The position numbers and the translations under genes are program-made. Below are positions 26,001-34,500 of a stretch of DNA of 64,000 bases, one piece after another. The notes under the pieces are model-generated. The model did no database searches. It was not told where the DNA came from and saw only the letters and a program-made list of their open reading frames with translations. The first letter of the stretch is position 1. Every line of letters starts with the position of its first letter. The DNA comes from Mya arenaria. Taxonomy: Eukaryota; Mollusca; Bivalvia; Myida; Myidae. The DNA lies in NCBI RefSeq assembly GCF_026914265.1, contig NC_069129.1, positions 11,004,269-11,068,268 of the forward strand, in the 5' to 3' direction.

Positions 26001-28712
26001 AATATACATTATTTTAAATATTTAATGGAAATTAAAGGGGACTGGGGATTACTTACTCCATCACAAGAGGCTGATCTGTCATTTTTGATAACTGCAAATT
26101 TTCATCTGCAATAAATTCAATTTATAATTGTATATAAAGTAATAACAAGCTTTCTTATCTGTCTTATAACAATACATCTGAATATAGATTATCATTCTTA
26201 ATGCTGCACTCTCACAGATAGAATATTTTGACAACTGTTTAATTTTTTGTCTTCGAATGAGCCAATTTTAGGGTTAATCTCTGGAAACCATTGATATATG
26301 ACTGCTGACAAAAAATTGGATCCCAGTTTTCACATTTACAGTCAATTTTATGGCGTTGCTAACGCATTATGAACAAGAGCTGTCACAGAGACAGTGCGCT
26401 CGACTATTCCGCCGCTTTTCAGTGTAAGGATTGAAAAGTTTTGGCGAAACATGCATGGATCACTGTTAGATTAGAATCCAATGCAATACATGGTGTGCTG
26501 AGATATTAACATAAATGTGGTTACATGCAAAATATTAACCAGAATTTTTAAGTGTAATAATAAAGGCCCATTTTTTGCAAAATACAGTTATCTAACTTGG
26601 TTATTCAATTAGGTTGGGTGGTTGAATACCATTGTATAAAGTCTCAATGCAATACATCAAGTAATTGCTGAGATAATATCCTATGTGTGCTAACATGCAA
26701 GACCTTAACCAGAATTTCTAAGTCTCATAATAAAGGGGCAAAAATTATATAATAAGAAAGATAGAGTTATCTAACTTGATTAAATAAGAAGGTTAAATGG
26801 TTGGGAGCATGTGTGTAAAGTTTCAATGCAATACATCCAGTAGTTGCTGAGGTATTGACTTAAAAGTGGTTACATGCAAAACCTTAACCAGAATTTCTAA
26901 GTCGAACAATAAAGGGCAATTATTTGCATTAAATGCAAATTAGAGTTATCTAACTTGGTTATTTAAGTAGGTTGGATGGTTGAGTACCATTGTATCAAGT
27001 CTCGATGCAATACCTCAAGTAGTTGCTGAGATATTGACCAATGTGTGCTTGCACGCAAAACCTTAACCAGAATTTCTAAGTCGAACAATAAAGGGCAATT
27101 ATTTGCATTAAATGCAAATTAGAGTTATCTTACTTGGTTAATTAAGTAGGTTGGATGGTTGAGTACCATTGTATCAAGTCTCAATGCAATACCTCAAGTA
27201 GTTGCTGAGATATTGACCAATGTGTGCTTGCACGCAAAACCTTAACCAGAATTTCTAAGTCGCATAATAAAGGGCAATTATTTGCATTAAATGCAAACAA
27301 GAGTTATCTAACTTGGTTAATTAAGTAGGATGGATGGTTGAGTACCATTGTATCAAGTCTCAATGCAATACCTTAAGCAGTTGCTGAGATATTAACCTAT
27401 GTGTGCTTGCACGCAAAACCATAACCAGAATTTCTAAGTCAAATAATAAAGGCCTATTATTTGCATTTAATGCAAACTAGAGTTATCTAAATTGGTTAAT
27501 TAAGTAGGTTGGATGGTTGAGTACCATTGTATCAAGTCTCAATGCAATACCTCAAGTAGTTGCTGAGATACTAACCTGTGTGTGCTTGCAAGCAAAACCT
27601 TAACCAGAATTTCTAAGTCAAATAATAAAGGCCAATTATTGGCATTAAATGCAAACTAGAGTTATCTAACTTAGTTAATTAAGTATGTTGGATGGTTAAG
27701 TACCATTGTATCAAGTCTCAATGCCATACCTCAAGTAGTTGCTGAGATATTAACCTATGTGTGCTTGCACGCAAAACCTTAACCAAGGGGTGACGCCGAC
27801 GCTTGGGTGAGTAGTATAGCTCTCCTTATTCTTCGAATAGTCGAGCTAAAAATGAGGGATTTTTTGCATAAAACCCCCCCAGTAAATATGTAAACCTGCG
27901 ATCTGATTTTTTGTCAGCAGTCTAATATCACTTGTTTCCAGACATAAACACAAAACAGATGGATTCTAAAACAAAAAGTAAAAAAAAATATTGTCAAAAT
28001 GGTAAATCTGTGAGAGTACAGCTTTAAGGAAAATTATAGTAAAAAAGTAGAATATGTGCTGAGGTAAGTATGGTAAAAGAAAGAGATACAAAGCAATATT
28101 TACTCTCACTCTGTATAGTCCATCTAGAAACAAGAGCTGTCATAAGACAGCTCACGTAACTATATGTCACTTTGACTATGAGATATATAACTGAATACAT
28201 GCATTGTTATTGAAATATGTGCATTTCAAAAATAGGGGCTTTTACTTGTACTGAGTATCATATGGAGTCAACAAATTGATTGCCCTGAACAATTATTGTG
28301 AAGTATCATGTCAATTCAATGAACTTTGTTTTTAGATAAGACTAAAAATCCCAATTTGCTCTATACTTTTAACCAAATTTTCTTAGTCATTAAAGGGCCA
28401 TAATTTGCATTTAGGATCATATTGAGTTATGCACCAGTCAATTGTAACCACGGCCCCCCCAGGTCCGGGGGTATACCGGGGATAGCCGGGGAAATGGGCC
28501 GTGTTTTTACTTTCCAGGTGGCCCCGCAGTGCCGGATGACTGCGGTGGTTTTATCTTTGCGCAAAATTTAGCGGAGAATGATCCTTATCTAGAGTCCCTG
28601 GGGGGCTGGGGCATTTGGCGGGTATTTTACCATCAGTTCTTCTCTGCAGGGCAGAGATTTTTCCCTGGCTTGGCTGGACCAAAAGTCAAAGTCCCCGCTA
28701 TTCCCCGGACCT

Positions 28713-28746
<34 letters not shown>

Positions 28747-31322
28747 GTGGTTACAATTGACTGGTGCATTATTTATCTGAATTGTCTGATGGCCTTGCTT
28801 TGTTTATACTCTAGAAGCAAGACTTTGGTCTTTTCTTTGAATGTTGAATTGTCAATTAAAACAAGGATCAATCCTTGTAAAATGTAGAACATGTACCTTT
28901 ACTGAGAGAACCGCCATCTCCCCAGTATATTCTTCCTGTTACAAAAGAACGATCATCTTCCTTCTCGTTGAACGTTACTAGGACATCCATCTGTAAATCA
29001 CCATCAAAGTCTGCTGGAACCACACTGGAAATGCTTGACTTGAATGTGGAATTGTCAAGAAGCGTCTTTTGTGTAAATTCTTTATCATTGTCAGCTAAGT
29101 AAAGTTCCACTGCATTACCTGTGTAATGTAAAATAGTGAGATTTTTTTTAAACTGTCAATTTTTTACAGCACATGGTGCAAATCTTAGATCAATGTGTTA
29201 TGCTAGCTCCCTCTCCTGGCACTTGGCATAAGATAAGAAACACAATAAAATAATTCAATACTGGTTAAAACATAAAAAATGTCTTGCGTTTATTTGTACT
29301 TTCCAGGTGTTGACTTTTTAGATAATACATGTACTGTAAAACTGCGAAACCTTGAGTGAACTGATGCTTTGATCGACCCGAGTTTCAATTTTCCAGTCTG
29401 TTATGAAATATCTTTCATTGTATTTTAAGTTAAAAGTCGTCAAACCGACTGTTTACTATTATGTGTTGCATTGTGGAAATCGCTTATATGTATAAAGGCT
29501 GTTGTATACTAAATGCATAAGAGAAAACAATTATAAATGAATAAATAGTTACGTTTATTTTTACAAAAAGCACATATCCTAAACAAGCAACATTTAGATA
29601 TGACAGTACATATTATGGCATTAGTCAGATTTAAGTTTCGCAAAATCAAGGGTTGATGATTGGAGCATCTTGTCTGTCTCGCGAAACTGTTCAAACTCAT
29701 AATTATCTTCTCAAATGCCCTTCAACTATTAACGGTCATGCGTAAACAGTGGTAAACGATTTTTCACCCCTTATGAAATTTCCTTTCAACTGTCATTCAA
29801 TTTTTTACAACTTGCGAAAATTTTAACACCTTCGGGAAGAAGTGCGAAATTATGACTTCGAGGGAGCCAGGTATTGTGCATGATTTGTGTATTTGGGACC
29901 GACTTTTGTGCTCGACCTCTCGACTTATTTTGGTTTAGATGCAGCGTAAGTATATTTTATATGAAAATAGAAGGAAGAATGTTCGGGACCAAGCTCCGAC
30001 CTCAAGGGACCGCCGGTTCTCAAATGACCGCCTGCTCGAACAACCGCAGTTTTACATCCTATGCAGAGTGATCAGTTCTGCAGTTATTTCAATATTTGCA
30101 TTGCTTTTGATATCAACAGATGGATGTTACATGAAAAAATGCATGAAAGCAATGTGTCTGTTGTTTTTATTTATACTGATTTGCATTGTTATATAATCGA
30201 AAAGAACATCTTGGTTATATTTGAAGCTTTGGTATAAATATTTCAGTGCTGCTCTTACCTTCTGAAGCCAAATGTACGCAACTTTTAATTAGTTTTCTGA
30301 TGGTTATATTTAGGCTAGTTTGCACATAATAGATTAATTGGTTAATAGTAATTTAACATTGGTTAAACATTGACCAATCAATAAACAAATTAGCTTACTT
30401 TGACCAAACCAAACAACTTACTGGCTTACTTATGTCATTTGCATGATTAAATGTCAAAACACTTCAATATCTCTTTTTTAGTATTTCCATAAATCAAGTA
30501 AGAACACTGGACTTAATTAAAGTATGAATTCTTGATGTATATAAATCTAGAATTACCTCTAAAATGGCATGAATATGATCAGGTTATAAATGATATATAC
30601 TTTACAGGGTCAGGTCACGGATTCAACTTTCAAGGTTGCGTAACTTATGCACCAGTCAATTGTAACCATGGCCCCCTCCCCAAGGTCTGGGGAATAGCAG
30701 GGACTTTGACTTTCGGTCCAACCAAGCCCAGGCAAAATCCCCACCCTGTGGGAACGAACTGCTGGTTAAACCCCCGCCAAATGCCCCCACACCCCAGGGA
30801 CCCTAAGTAAGGCCCATTCCCTGCTATATTTGGCGCGAAGACAAAACCTCCGCATTCACACAGCACTGCCGTGGTTACAACTGATTGGTGGATTAATGGC
30901 ATAACCTTTTGACTTGAGCTCCACTCAATTTTTTTAACAATATTTAGACTGAAATAATGCATTTTGGGCGCGTTTTATTACTTTTTCCTCCTATAATGAA
31001 ATAAAAAGTAAACTTGGACGATTTTAGTGGGAGGGGGTGTGGTCCCCTGGATCAGCTAGTGAAATATATATGAAACGCTATTTAGAAAAATGTAAACTTC
31101 TTATATTATATCCGAAAAAACTCACACAATTGTATCCGAAATCTTCTCCCTACCTGTTTCAGATATGACAAATATGTCTGTGTACTTGTCAGCATTAAAA
31201 TCACCAAAAGCTGAGATGAAGCCATGTGGTTTTGAACCAAATATTTTGTCGGTAACATCTTCAAGGGTTAAACAACACTTAATAAGGAGAAAAACTAAAA
31301 GGAAAAAATATATTTGAGTCAT
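8069..31322 (-). CDS. ITFG1: ITFG1, T-cell immunomodulatory protein / FG-GAP membrane protein (17 coding exons)
   Basis: Complete gene of about 600 aa (human 612). A signal peptide (MTQIYFFLLVFLLIKCC..) is followed by an extracellular FG-GAP beta-propeller with repeated calcium-loop-like motifs: DFNADKYTD, DFDGDLQMD, DYNADMIPD, DINNDLTAD, DLDGDLRVD, DFNLDSHPD and DVRDSGILD. Next come a cysteine pair region (GRCDYDCPGD), the PNSQLLIIPHP segment, one transmembrane helix (LMLLTGAALLGTCGFIAGLV) and a short cytoplasmic tail ending KFHFDAM, nearly identical to the human C-terminus. The family is a type I membrane glycoprotein, reported also as a secreted factor; its exact role is unsettled. All exon joins are GT-AG and in phase. 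An upstream in-frame ATG at 31400 exists, but 31322 begins directly at the signal peptide. It lies head to head with PHKB. Two donor sites sit in tandem arrays (see 10420 and 12247). Confidence 0.95.
8906..9745. repeat. TTATGCCCCC-headed repeat with 145-bp tandem array
   Basis: The head (TTATGCCCCCTTTTGAAAA) is followed by a CGGT/CTGT tetranucleotide tract (about 8950-9017). Then come about five units starting at TTCCGATCAA: 9031, 9176, 9321, 9466 and 9603, so spaced 145, 145, 145 and 137 bp. Each unit carries GGGTCAAAGGTCAAGGTCA and, in four units, the palindrome GGTCAGTGTGACC. It lies in ITFG1 intron 15 (between exons 15 and 16). Confidence 0.9.
9853..10137. mobile_element. Short TTATGCCCCC element with inverted ends
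   Basis: It begins TTATGCCCCCCTTCGAAG and ends CAGGGGGCATAATG, giving inverted ends of about 10 bp. Its GCACATGTCGGTCGGT subterminal is shared with the larger repeat at 8906. It looks like a short complete member of the same non-autonomous family, in ITFG1 intron 15. Confidence 0.6.
10420..10779 (-). repeat. ITFG1: 54-bp tandem array of ITFG1 exon-15 end plus splice donor
   Basis: Seven units, six with an intact donor. Donor boundaries (last exonic base on -) are at 10742, 10688, 10634, 10582, 10528 and 10474, spaced 54, 54, 52, 54 and 54 bp. The seventh copy near 10424 has lost the GTAAGT. Each unit contains the last 34 or so exonic bases (coding IIPHPIHDPSG in the true exon), then GTAAGTTGTG. 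The exon-proximal copy is the real exon 15 end, because it joins in phase to exon 16 (GG/G TGG). Confidence 0.92.
12247..12475 (-). repeat. ITFG1: About 32-bp tandem array of ITFG1 exon-13 end plus splice donor
   Basis: Intact donors (GTAAGTAACG on -) occur with exon-side boundaries at 12455, 12424, 12392 and 12360, spaced 31, 32 and 32 bp. At least two more degenerate units (GGAAAGTAATG in place of the donor) follow down to about 12250. Units carry ACTCAACA..TTG, the same as the exon 13 end coding for DTQQKV. Only the first donor joins in phase 1 to exon 14 (GTT G/CG). Confidence 0.9.
15320..15480 (-). mobile_element. tRNA-derived SINE-like sequence
   Basis: Read on the minus strand it has a tRNA-like head (GTCCGGTAAGCGC, GGGCGACTCGGGTTAGGTTCC near the B-box position) followed by GGGTTTTCTCTGCGTACTC, a tail block seen in many marine invertebrate SINEs. 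It sits in ITFG1 intron 8. It is too diverged for a functional tRNA. Confidence 0.5.
16748..19487. mobile_element. Composite repeat: AACAAGAGC element split by a nested ATGTCTCCCCC element
   Basis: The outer element starts AACAAGAGCCGTC..GCGCTCGACTA at about 16748 and ends TTCGAATAGTCAAGCTAAAAA at about 19487. The same ends occur intact at 26372-27851. About 16880-18441 is a second repeat ending in the hairpin ATGTCTCCCCCAGAGAGG..GGAGACAT and carrying a 145-bp array. Outer-type internal units (TCAATCAGGGGCCATAA..) resume after it. I infer insertion of the inner element into the outer one. It lies in ITFG1 intron 6. Confidence 0.65.
17050..18296. repeat. 145-bp tandem array with TGACCTTTGACCT in each unit
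   Basis: About eight units with exact 145-bp spacing in the middle (for example 17456, 17601, 17746). Each has CCGCGACCTTGACC, then TGACCTTTGACCTAGTGACC and CAAGTTTGGTGAACCTAGG. The middle units are nearly identical, pointing to recent amplification. Open frames of 61 codons recur because the units repeat and are not genes. Confidence 0.93.
20236..22140. repeat. 33-bp minisatellite (main block)
   Basis: More than 50 units of 33 bp, consensus containing AATGC(A/G)GTAATGCCATC and ATGTATTGACCTTTC(A/G), with an irregularity around 20870-20915. It lies in ITFG1 intron 5, about 100 bp upstream (on -) of exon 6. Because 33 is a multiple of 3, three of the six frames stay open for long distances, giving spurious 11-residue-repeat proteins on both strands. 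Confidence 0.97.
22140..23090. repeat. 33-bp minisatellite (diverged block)
   Basis: This continues the preceding array with variant units: first a homogeneous set with GTTACCCC(T/A)ACGTGAATTG and ATCATTCAAATGCA (about 22140-22640), then increasingly diverged CCCCAACATGTATTGACC units fading out near 23090. The gradient suggests the oldest copies lie at the high-coordinate edge and the recently amplified ones at the low-coordinate side. Confidence 0.93.
23376..24171. mobile_element. pogo/Tc1-mariner-type non-autonomous element, 796 bp
   Basis: Perfect 20-bp terminal inverted repeats CAGTGGAAACTCACTAAACC at 23376 and its complement ending at 24171, flanked by TA on both sides (23374-23375 and 24172-24173). 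Subterminal copies of TCCGGTTTAGTGAGGATT-like sequence occur at both ends. No transposase frame is present. It lies in ITFG1 intron 5, only 83 bp from exon 5. Confidence 0.9.
24560..25070. repeat. Diverged TGACCTTGACC-type repeat
   Basis: Three to four loose units with ACCATGACCTTGACCC, CTGACCTCAAAAT and GACCAACTGGCC, related to the 145-bp families at 9 and 17 kb, followed by a GACAGACAG remnant near 25025. It occupies ITFG1 intron 4. Confidence 0.7.
26198..28027. mobile_element. TTAA-flanked foldback MITE interrupted by a nested AACAAGAGC element
   Basis: Outer ends: TTAA at 26198-26201 followed by TGCTGCACTCTCACAG, and CTGTGAGAGTACAGC followed by TTAA at 28024-28027. The two arms are long inverted copies sharing TTTTTTGTC and TGACAAAAAAT blocks. 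Between them, about 26372-27851 is an AACAAGAGCTGTC..CGAATAGTCGAGCTAAAAA element. It holds about eight tandem units of roughly 180 bp with AACCAGAATTTCTAAGTC. It lies in ITFG1 intron 2. Confidence 0.85.
28434..28764 (+). mobile_element. CCAGTCAATTG MITE, copy 1, with 32-G run
   Basis: Inverted ends CCAGTCAATTGTAACCACGG at 28434 and the complement ending at 28764, flanked by TGCA on each side (28430-28433, 28765-28768). An uninterrupted run of 32 G occupies 28713-28744. It is inserted in sequence resembling another AACAAGAGCTGTC repeat that starts near 28128. It lies in ITFG1 intron 2, 130 bp from exon 2. Confidence 0.85.
29332..30056. mobile_element. pogo-like element, older copy
   Basis: The ends (TACTGTAAAACTGCG at 29332 and CCGCAGTTTTAC near 30055) and several internal blocks (CAGTCTGTTAT.AATATC, GTCAAACCGACTGTTTACTA, GACCAAGCTCCGACCTC) match the better preserved element at 37537-38023. 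Terminal bases are eroded and there is extra central sequence. It lies in ITFG1 intron 1. Confidence 0.7.
30652..30888 (-). mobile_element. CCAGTCAATTG MITE, copy 2 (inverted relative to copy 1)
   Basis: It starts CCAGTCAATTGTAACCATGG after TGCA and ends CCGTGGTTACAACTGATTGG before TGGA. The interior (AATAGCAGGGACTTTGACTTT, CCAAGCCCAGG) is the reverse complement of the interior of 28434-28764. It lies in ITFG1 intron 1; the two copies flank exon 2. Confidence 0.8.
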
Positions 31323-31562
31323 TTTTTTATTGCGGATGTTGTATATGTAAACATTGACTGGTAAGCGGTTCAAGGAAGAAGGCCACACTAAATTTAACAA
31401 ATCGTTCTAAACCAGTCAAGTTCTTAAAATAGAATATAAAATTCTTGACCTACTTTCGTTTTAAGCGAGGTCATGGCTGCTAGAAATGAGAATTTAACAT
31501 AAATATTTCATTTTTGGTTAATTGGGTGTTTTTTTTTCAATTGGAACATAAGTCATCTAAAC
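31323..31562. promoter_or_regulatory. Shared ITFG1/PHKB bidirectional promoter region
   Basis: Only 240 bp separate the divergent ITFG1 and PHKB start codons, so both core promoters and 5' UTRs must fit here unless upstream non-coding exons exist. The stretch is AT-rich with no clear TATA box at a fixed distance. GAGGTCATGGCTGC near 31469 contains an AGGTCA half site. In humans the same two genes are head to head. Confidence 0.7.
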
Positions 31563-34500
31563 ATGGCGTCGTATTCGCCTCAAAGACCAAGGATCAGACG
31601 TATGTCTAGTGTGAGTACTGATCCTGGACTTGGAATGATTTTAGCCAAAGGTGGGGACAACAGAATAAGTGGTATAGAAGATTCCTCCCCAGAGAAAGAT
31701 CTGAAAAAAGAACTGGACGAACAGTATCGAATCCGTATGTACATTTCCTTTCTCAAATTTAAATAGCTTTGAAATGTTATTCAGTTTGACCAATCTCAAA
31801 AGAGCAAGGTCAAGGACATTTCTAGTGTTTTTCTGTAAAAAATTAATTAGAACTTAACACATTGCCTAAGCAGTTTGCTCCGGAGGGTATTCCACCTAAA
31901 TGGCCGTCAAGGAGTCTTTTGACGATTTTTTGTAGTATGGTAGACTTGTGACGTCCACCATCCCAGCAAAAAGTAGTGAACGGTCCTTGTGCAGAGTATC
32001 CACGCTGCCACAATTTTGATATTATCTCCGTTATAAATTCACATTTCTACGAAAATATAATCGCCTACTATTATACACATATTTATTTATGTCATTATGC
32101 CAAATAAACATGTTCAGATATCAAAAAACACTAACATTGTCGATTGTTTATCAAGTATCCAGATATCTGTAAATCTGGGACAAATCTGACAGATTGTGTA
32201 CATGAATAACGGTATTGGTGACCCAGATTATATTTATGTGAAAATAACGACTCTAATGACAAATTTAATCCAGTTTTAATCACTGTCGGTTATATATTGA
32301 ACAACTTTGTCATTATCATTCAACATCGATGCACAACATTACCATATATTCTCTCGCCCGGTGTTAAATGGTAGAGAGTTGTAGCGTTACAGGGAAACAG
32401 AAGAAATGTCAAAATAATAAAAAAAGTATCGCTGATCGCTCATTATTGTAGCTACTCCGGGGAGCTGTATAGACAACTCATATGCATCGGCTCATTTTAA
32501 GAGAGCCATTTTATGTCCTTTAATATGTATTGAATTTTGTTGCACGGGTGTGAGCTAGTCCACCTAAATGGCCATCAAAGAGTCTTTTGTTGATTTTTTT
32601 TTACTATGGCAGACTCGTGACGTCCACCATCCCAGCAAAAAGTAGTGGACGGTCCTTGCGCAGAGAATCCGCCACTCCACAATTTTGGAATTATCTCCGT
32701 TATAAATTCAAATTTCTACGAAAATATTATTGCCTACTACACATATTTATTTATGTCATTATGCCAAAAAATGTTCAGATATCATAAAACACTTTCATGT
32801 GTAGATTATTTTTTTTGGTTATCCTGATATCTTTAAATCTGGGACAAATCTAACAGGTTGTGTACATAATCATAAAAGGGTATTCGTGACCCAAAATATA
32901 AGTATGTGAAAATAACGACTCTTAAAACAAATTCAATCTAGTTTACATCACTGTCAGGTATATATTGAACAATTTTGTCATTATCATTCAACATTGATGG
33001 ATTATATTACTATATATTCTTTCGCCTGGTGTTAAATGGTAGAGAGTTGTAGCGTTACAGGGATGCATAAGAAATGTCAAAATAATAAAAAAGTATCCCT
33101 GATCGCTCATTGTAGCTAGGGTGTGAGCTCTTTTCGGCAACATGTCGTTGCAAAGAAAATCTTCATTTATTATCTCCATCTAAGTTAAACTGTTAAAACC
33201 ATTTTAACTTTCTATTAATGGTCTTGTTAACTATTCTCGCCTTTTTCTATGATTAAATTATTCCGTTTAAAAAAAGTGCTCTAATCTGCGGTTCTCCTGA
33301 ATAGCACACTGCCTTTGCAACTTGCCCCTGGTTAAGTGTATCCAGTGGCAGCGTCTGGGACCAATGACTATGAACTCTACCAGCTGAACAAATGCAATAG
33401 CTGGCTTTGGTAAGCCTCGCCCAAAATATAATGTATATAAGAAACATGCTTTTCAGCCAGATTACTGTTGAAACTATTTATTTTGTGAAAAACCATTTAA
33501 GAATCTACGTAAGATGTTTTGTTTTCAGTGAAACGCCAGATCCTGCAGTATCAGAGTATGACACTGGGGCTGTTTCCTCGTATCGGATGTACAGAAAAAC
33601 AGTCTAAGGTTGCCTCTGTGAGGGACAGTATCTACTGTGCTGCCGCCGCTTGGGCCCTCTCACAGGCTTTCAGGTGTGTAGAATATTTAACAGTAGACCA
33701 TTCTTTGGGTCTTGTCTATTTAAGAACCTTTAAAGGGGCTATACACCGTATGATGAAATGGCAAAGAAAAAGAGAAGAAAATTGTCGAAAACTGACATAA
33801 ACTTGGTATTGATGTGTACAATCCATTGAAACTAACAAACTGAAGGACCTTACAGTTTACAATTAATTTATTTTTTCGCAGTTTTTTCATACTTTTCAAT
33901 TAAAAAAGATTACTGGGTATGTATACCTAGTAAAATTCATTCTTATGCATAATTGGCTAGTCGATGTTATCACATGATATTACCAAGTTAGGTATATAGC
34001 GTAAATATTCCAAAGGTTTAGGGTAAGCCTTCGTAGCACAGTGGATACAACACTGGACTGCAATTTTGGCGACACCGGTCTCGGACTCGATTTTTTTCTT
34101 ACATTTTGGTATTATTTTTACAATTATGATATCAAAGAGTTAAACATTTGATTAAATAACTGTCCTGAGATTCTTTACAGAAAAATACTTTTTTTGGTGC
34201 CAATCTGGTGTATAATCCCTTTAAGGTTCCATCTGTTTACATTATACATGTTAGTAGGAACACAACAAGACCACTACAAGGTGATATTTAACTGTCCATA
34301 ATTTATCTGTCATTTAAAATATTTTGAAATATATAATAAAACTAAGAAGATTCTTGAAATAAATTACATCTTGATATGTTTTGATAGTGCCAAAACACAC
34401 CTTTTACACTTTCAATACCTAAAAATAATAAAAATGCAAAAGGGAGGACCCATCATCATAAGTTGCACCAGCGTATTTCTATGGGGATGGCCTTGATACG

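Larger units (their letters stand above)
8069..31322 (-). other. ITFG1: ITFG1 exon map
   Basis: Coding exons in transcription order (high-low coordinates): 1 31322-31154; 2 29118-28897; 3 26105-26057; 4 25564-25493; 5 24373-24255; 6 20139-20081; 7 16664-16571; 8 16205-16117; 9 14982-14813; 10 14633-14483; 11 13820-13715; 12 13123-13080; 13 12533-12455; 14 11780-11662; 15 10824-10742; 16 8822-8705; 17 8128-8069. They sum to 1803 nt (600 codons plus stop). Exon 6 (59 nt) was found only through phase and homology: it codes for DMMVVSQAGGIPQLEYWINK. The exon 16 donor (AAG/GTCTGT) is weak. Confidence 0.9.

Noticed and set aside
28529-28887. Glycine-run open frames
   Set aside because: They read through the G homopolymer in a MITE.
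31320-31400. Upstream ATG (31400) as the ITFG1 start
   Set aside because: It would put 26 polar residues before the hydrophobic signal segment; the internal ATG at 31322 starts directly at it. Not excluded.
33285-33420. tRNA-like SINE on the minus strand (CAGCTGGTAGAG)
   Set aside because: Only an A-box-like stretch is visible, with no convincing B box or repeat partner in the window.
34026-34095. Functional tRNA gene
   Set aside because: It has tRNA-like boxes only; it lies inside an inverted-end repeat.
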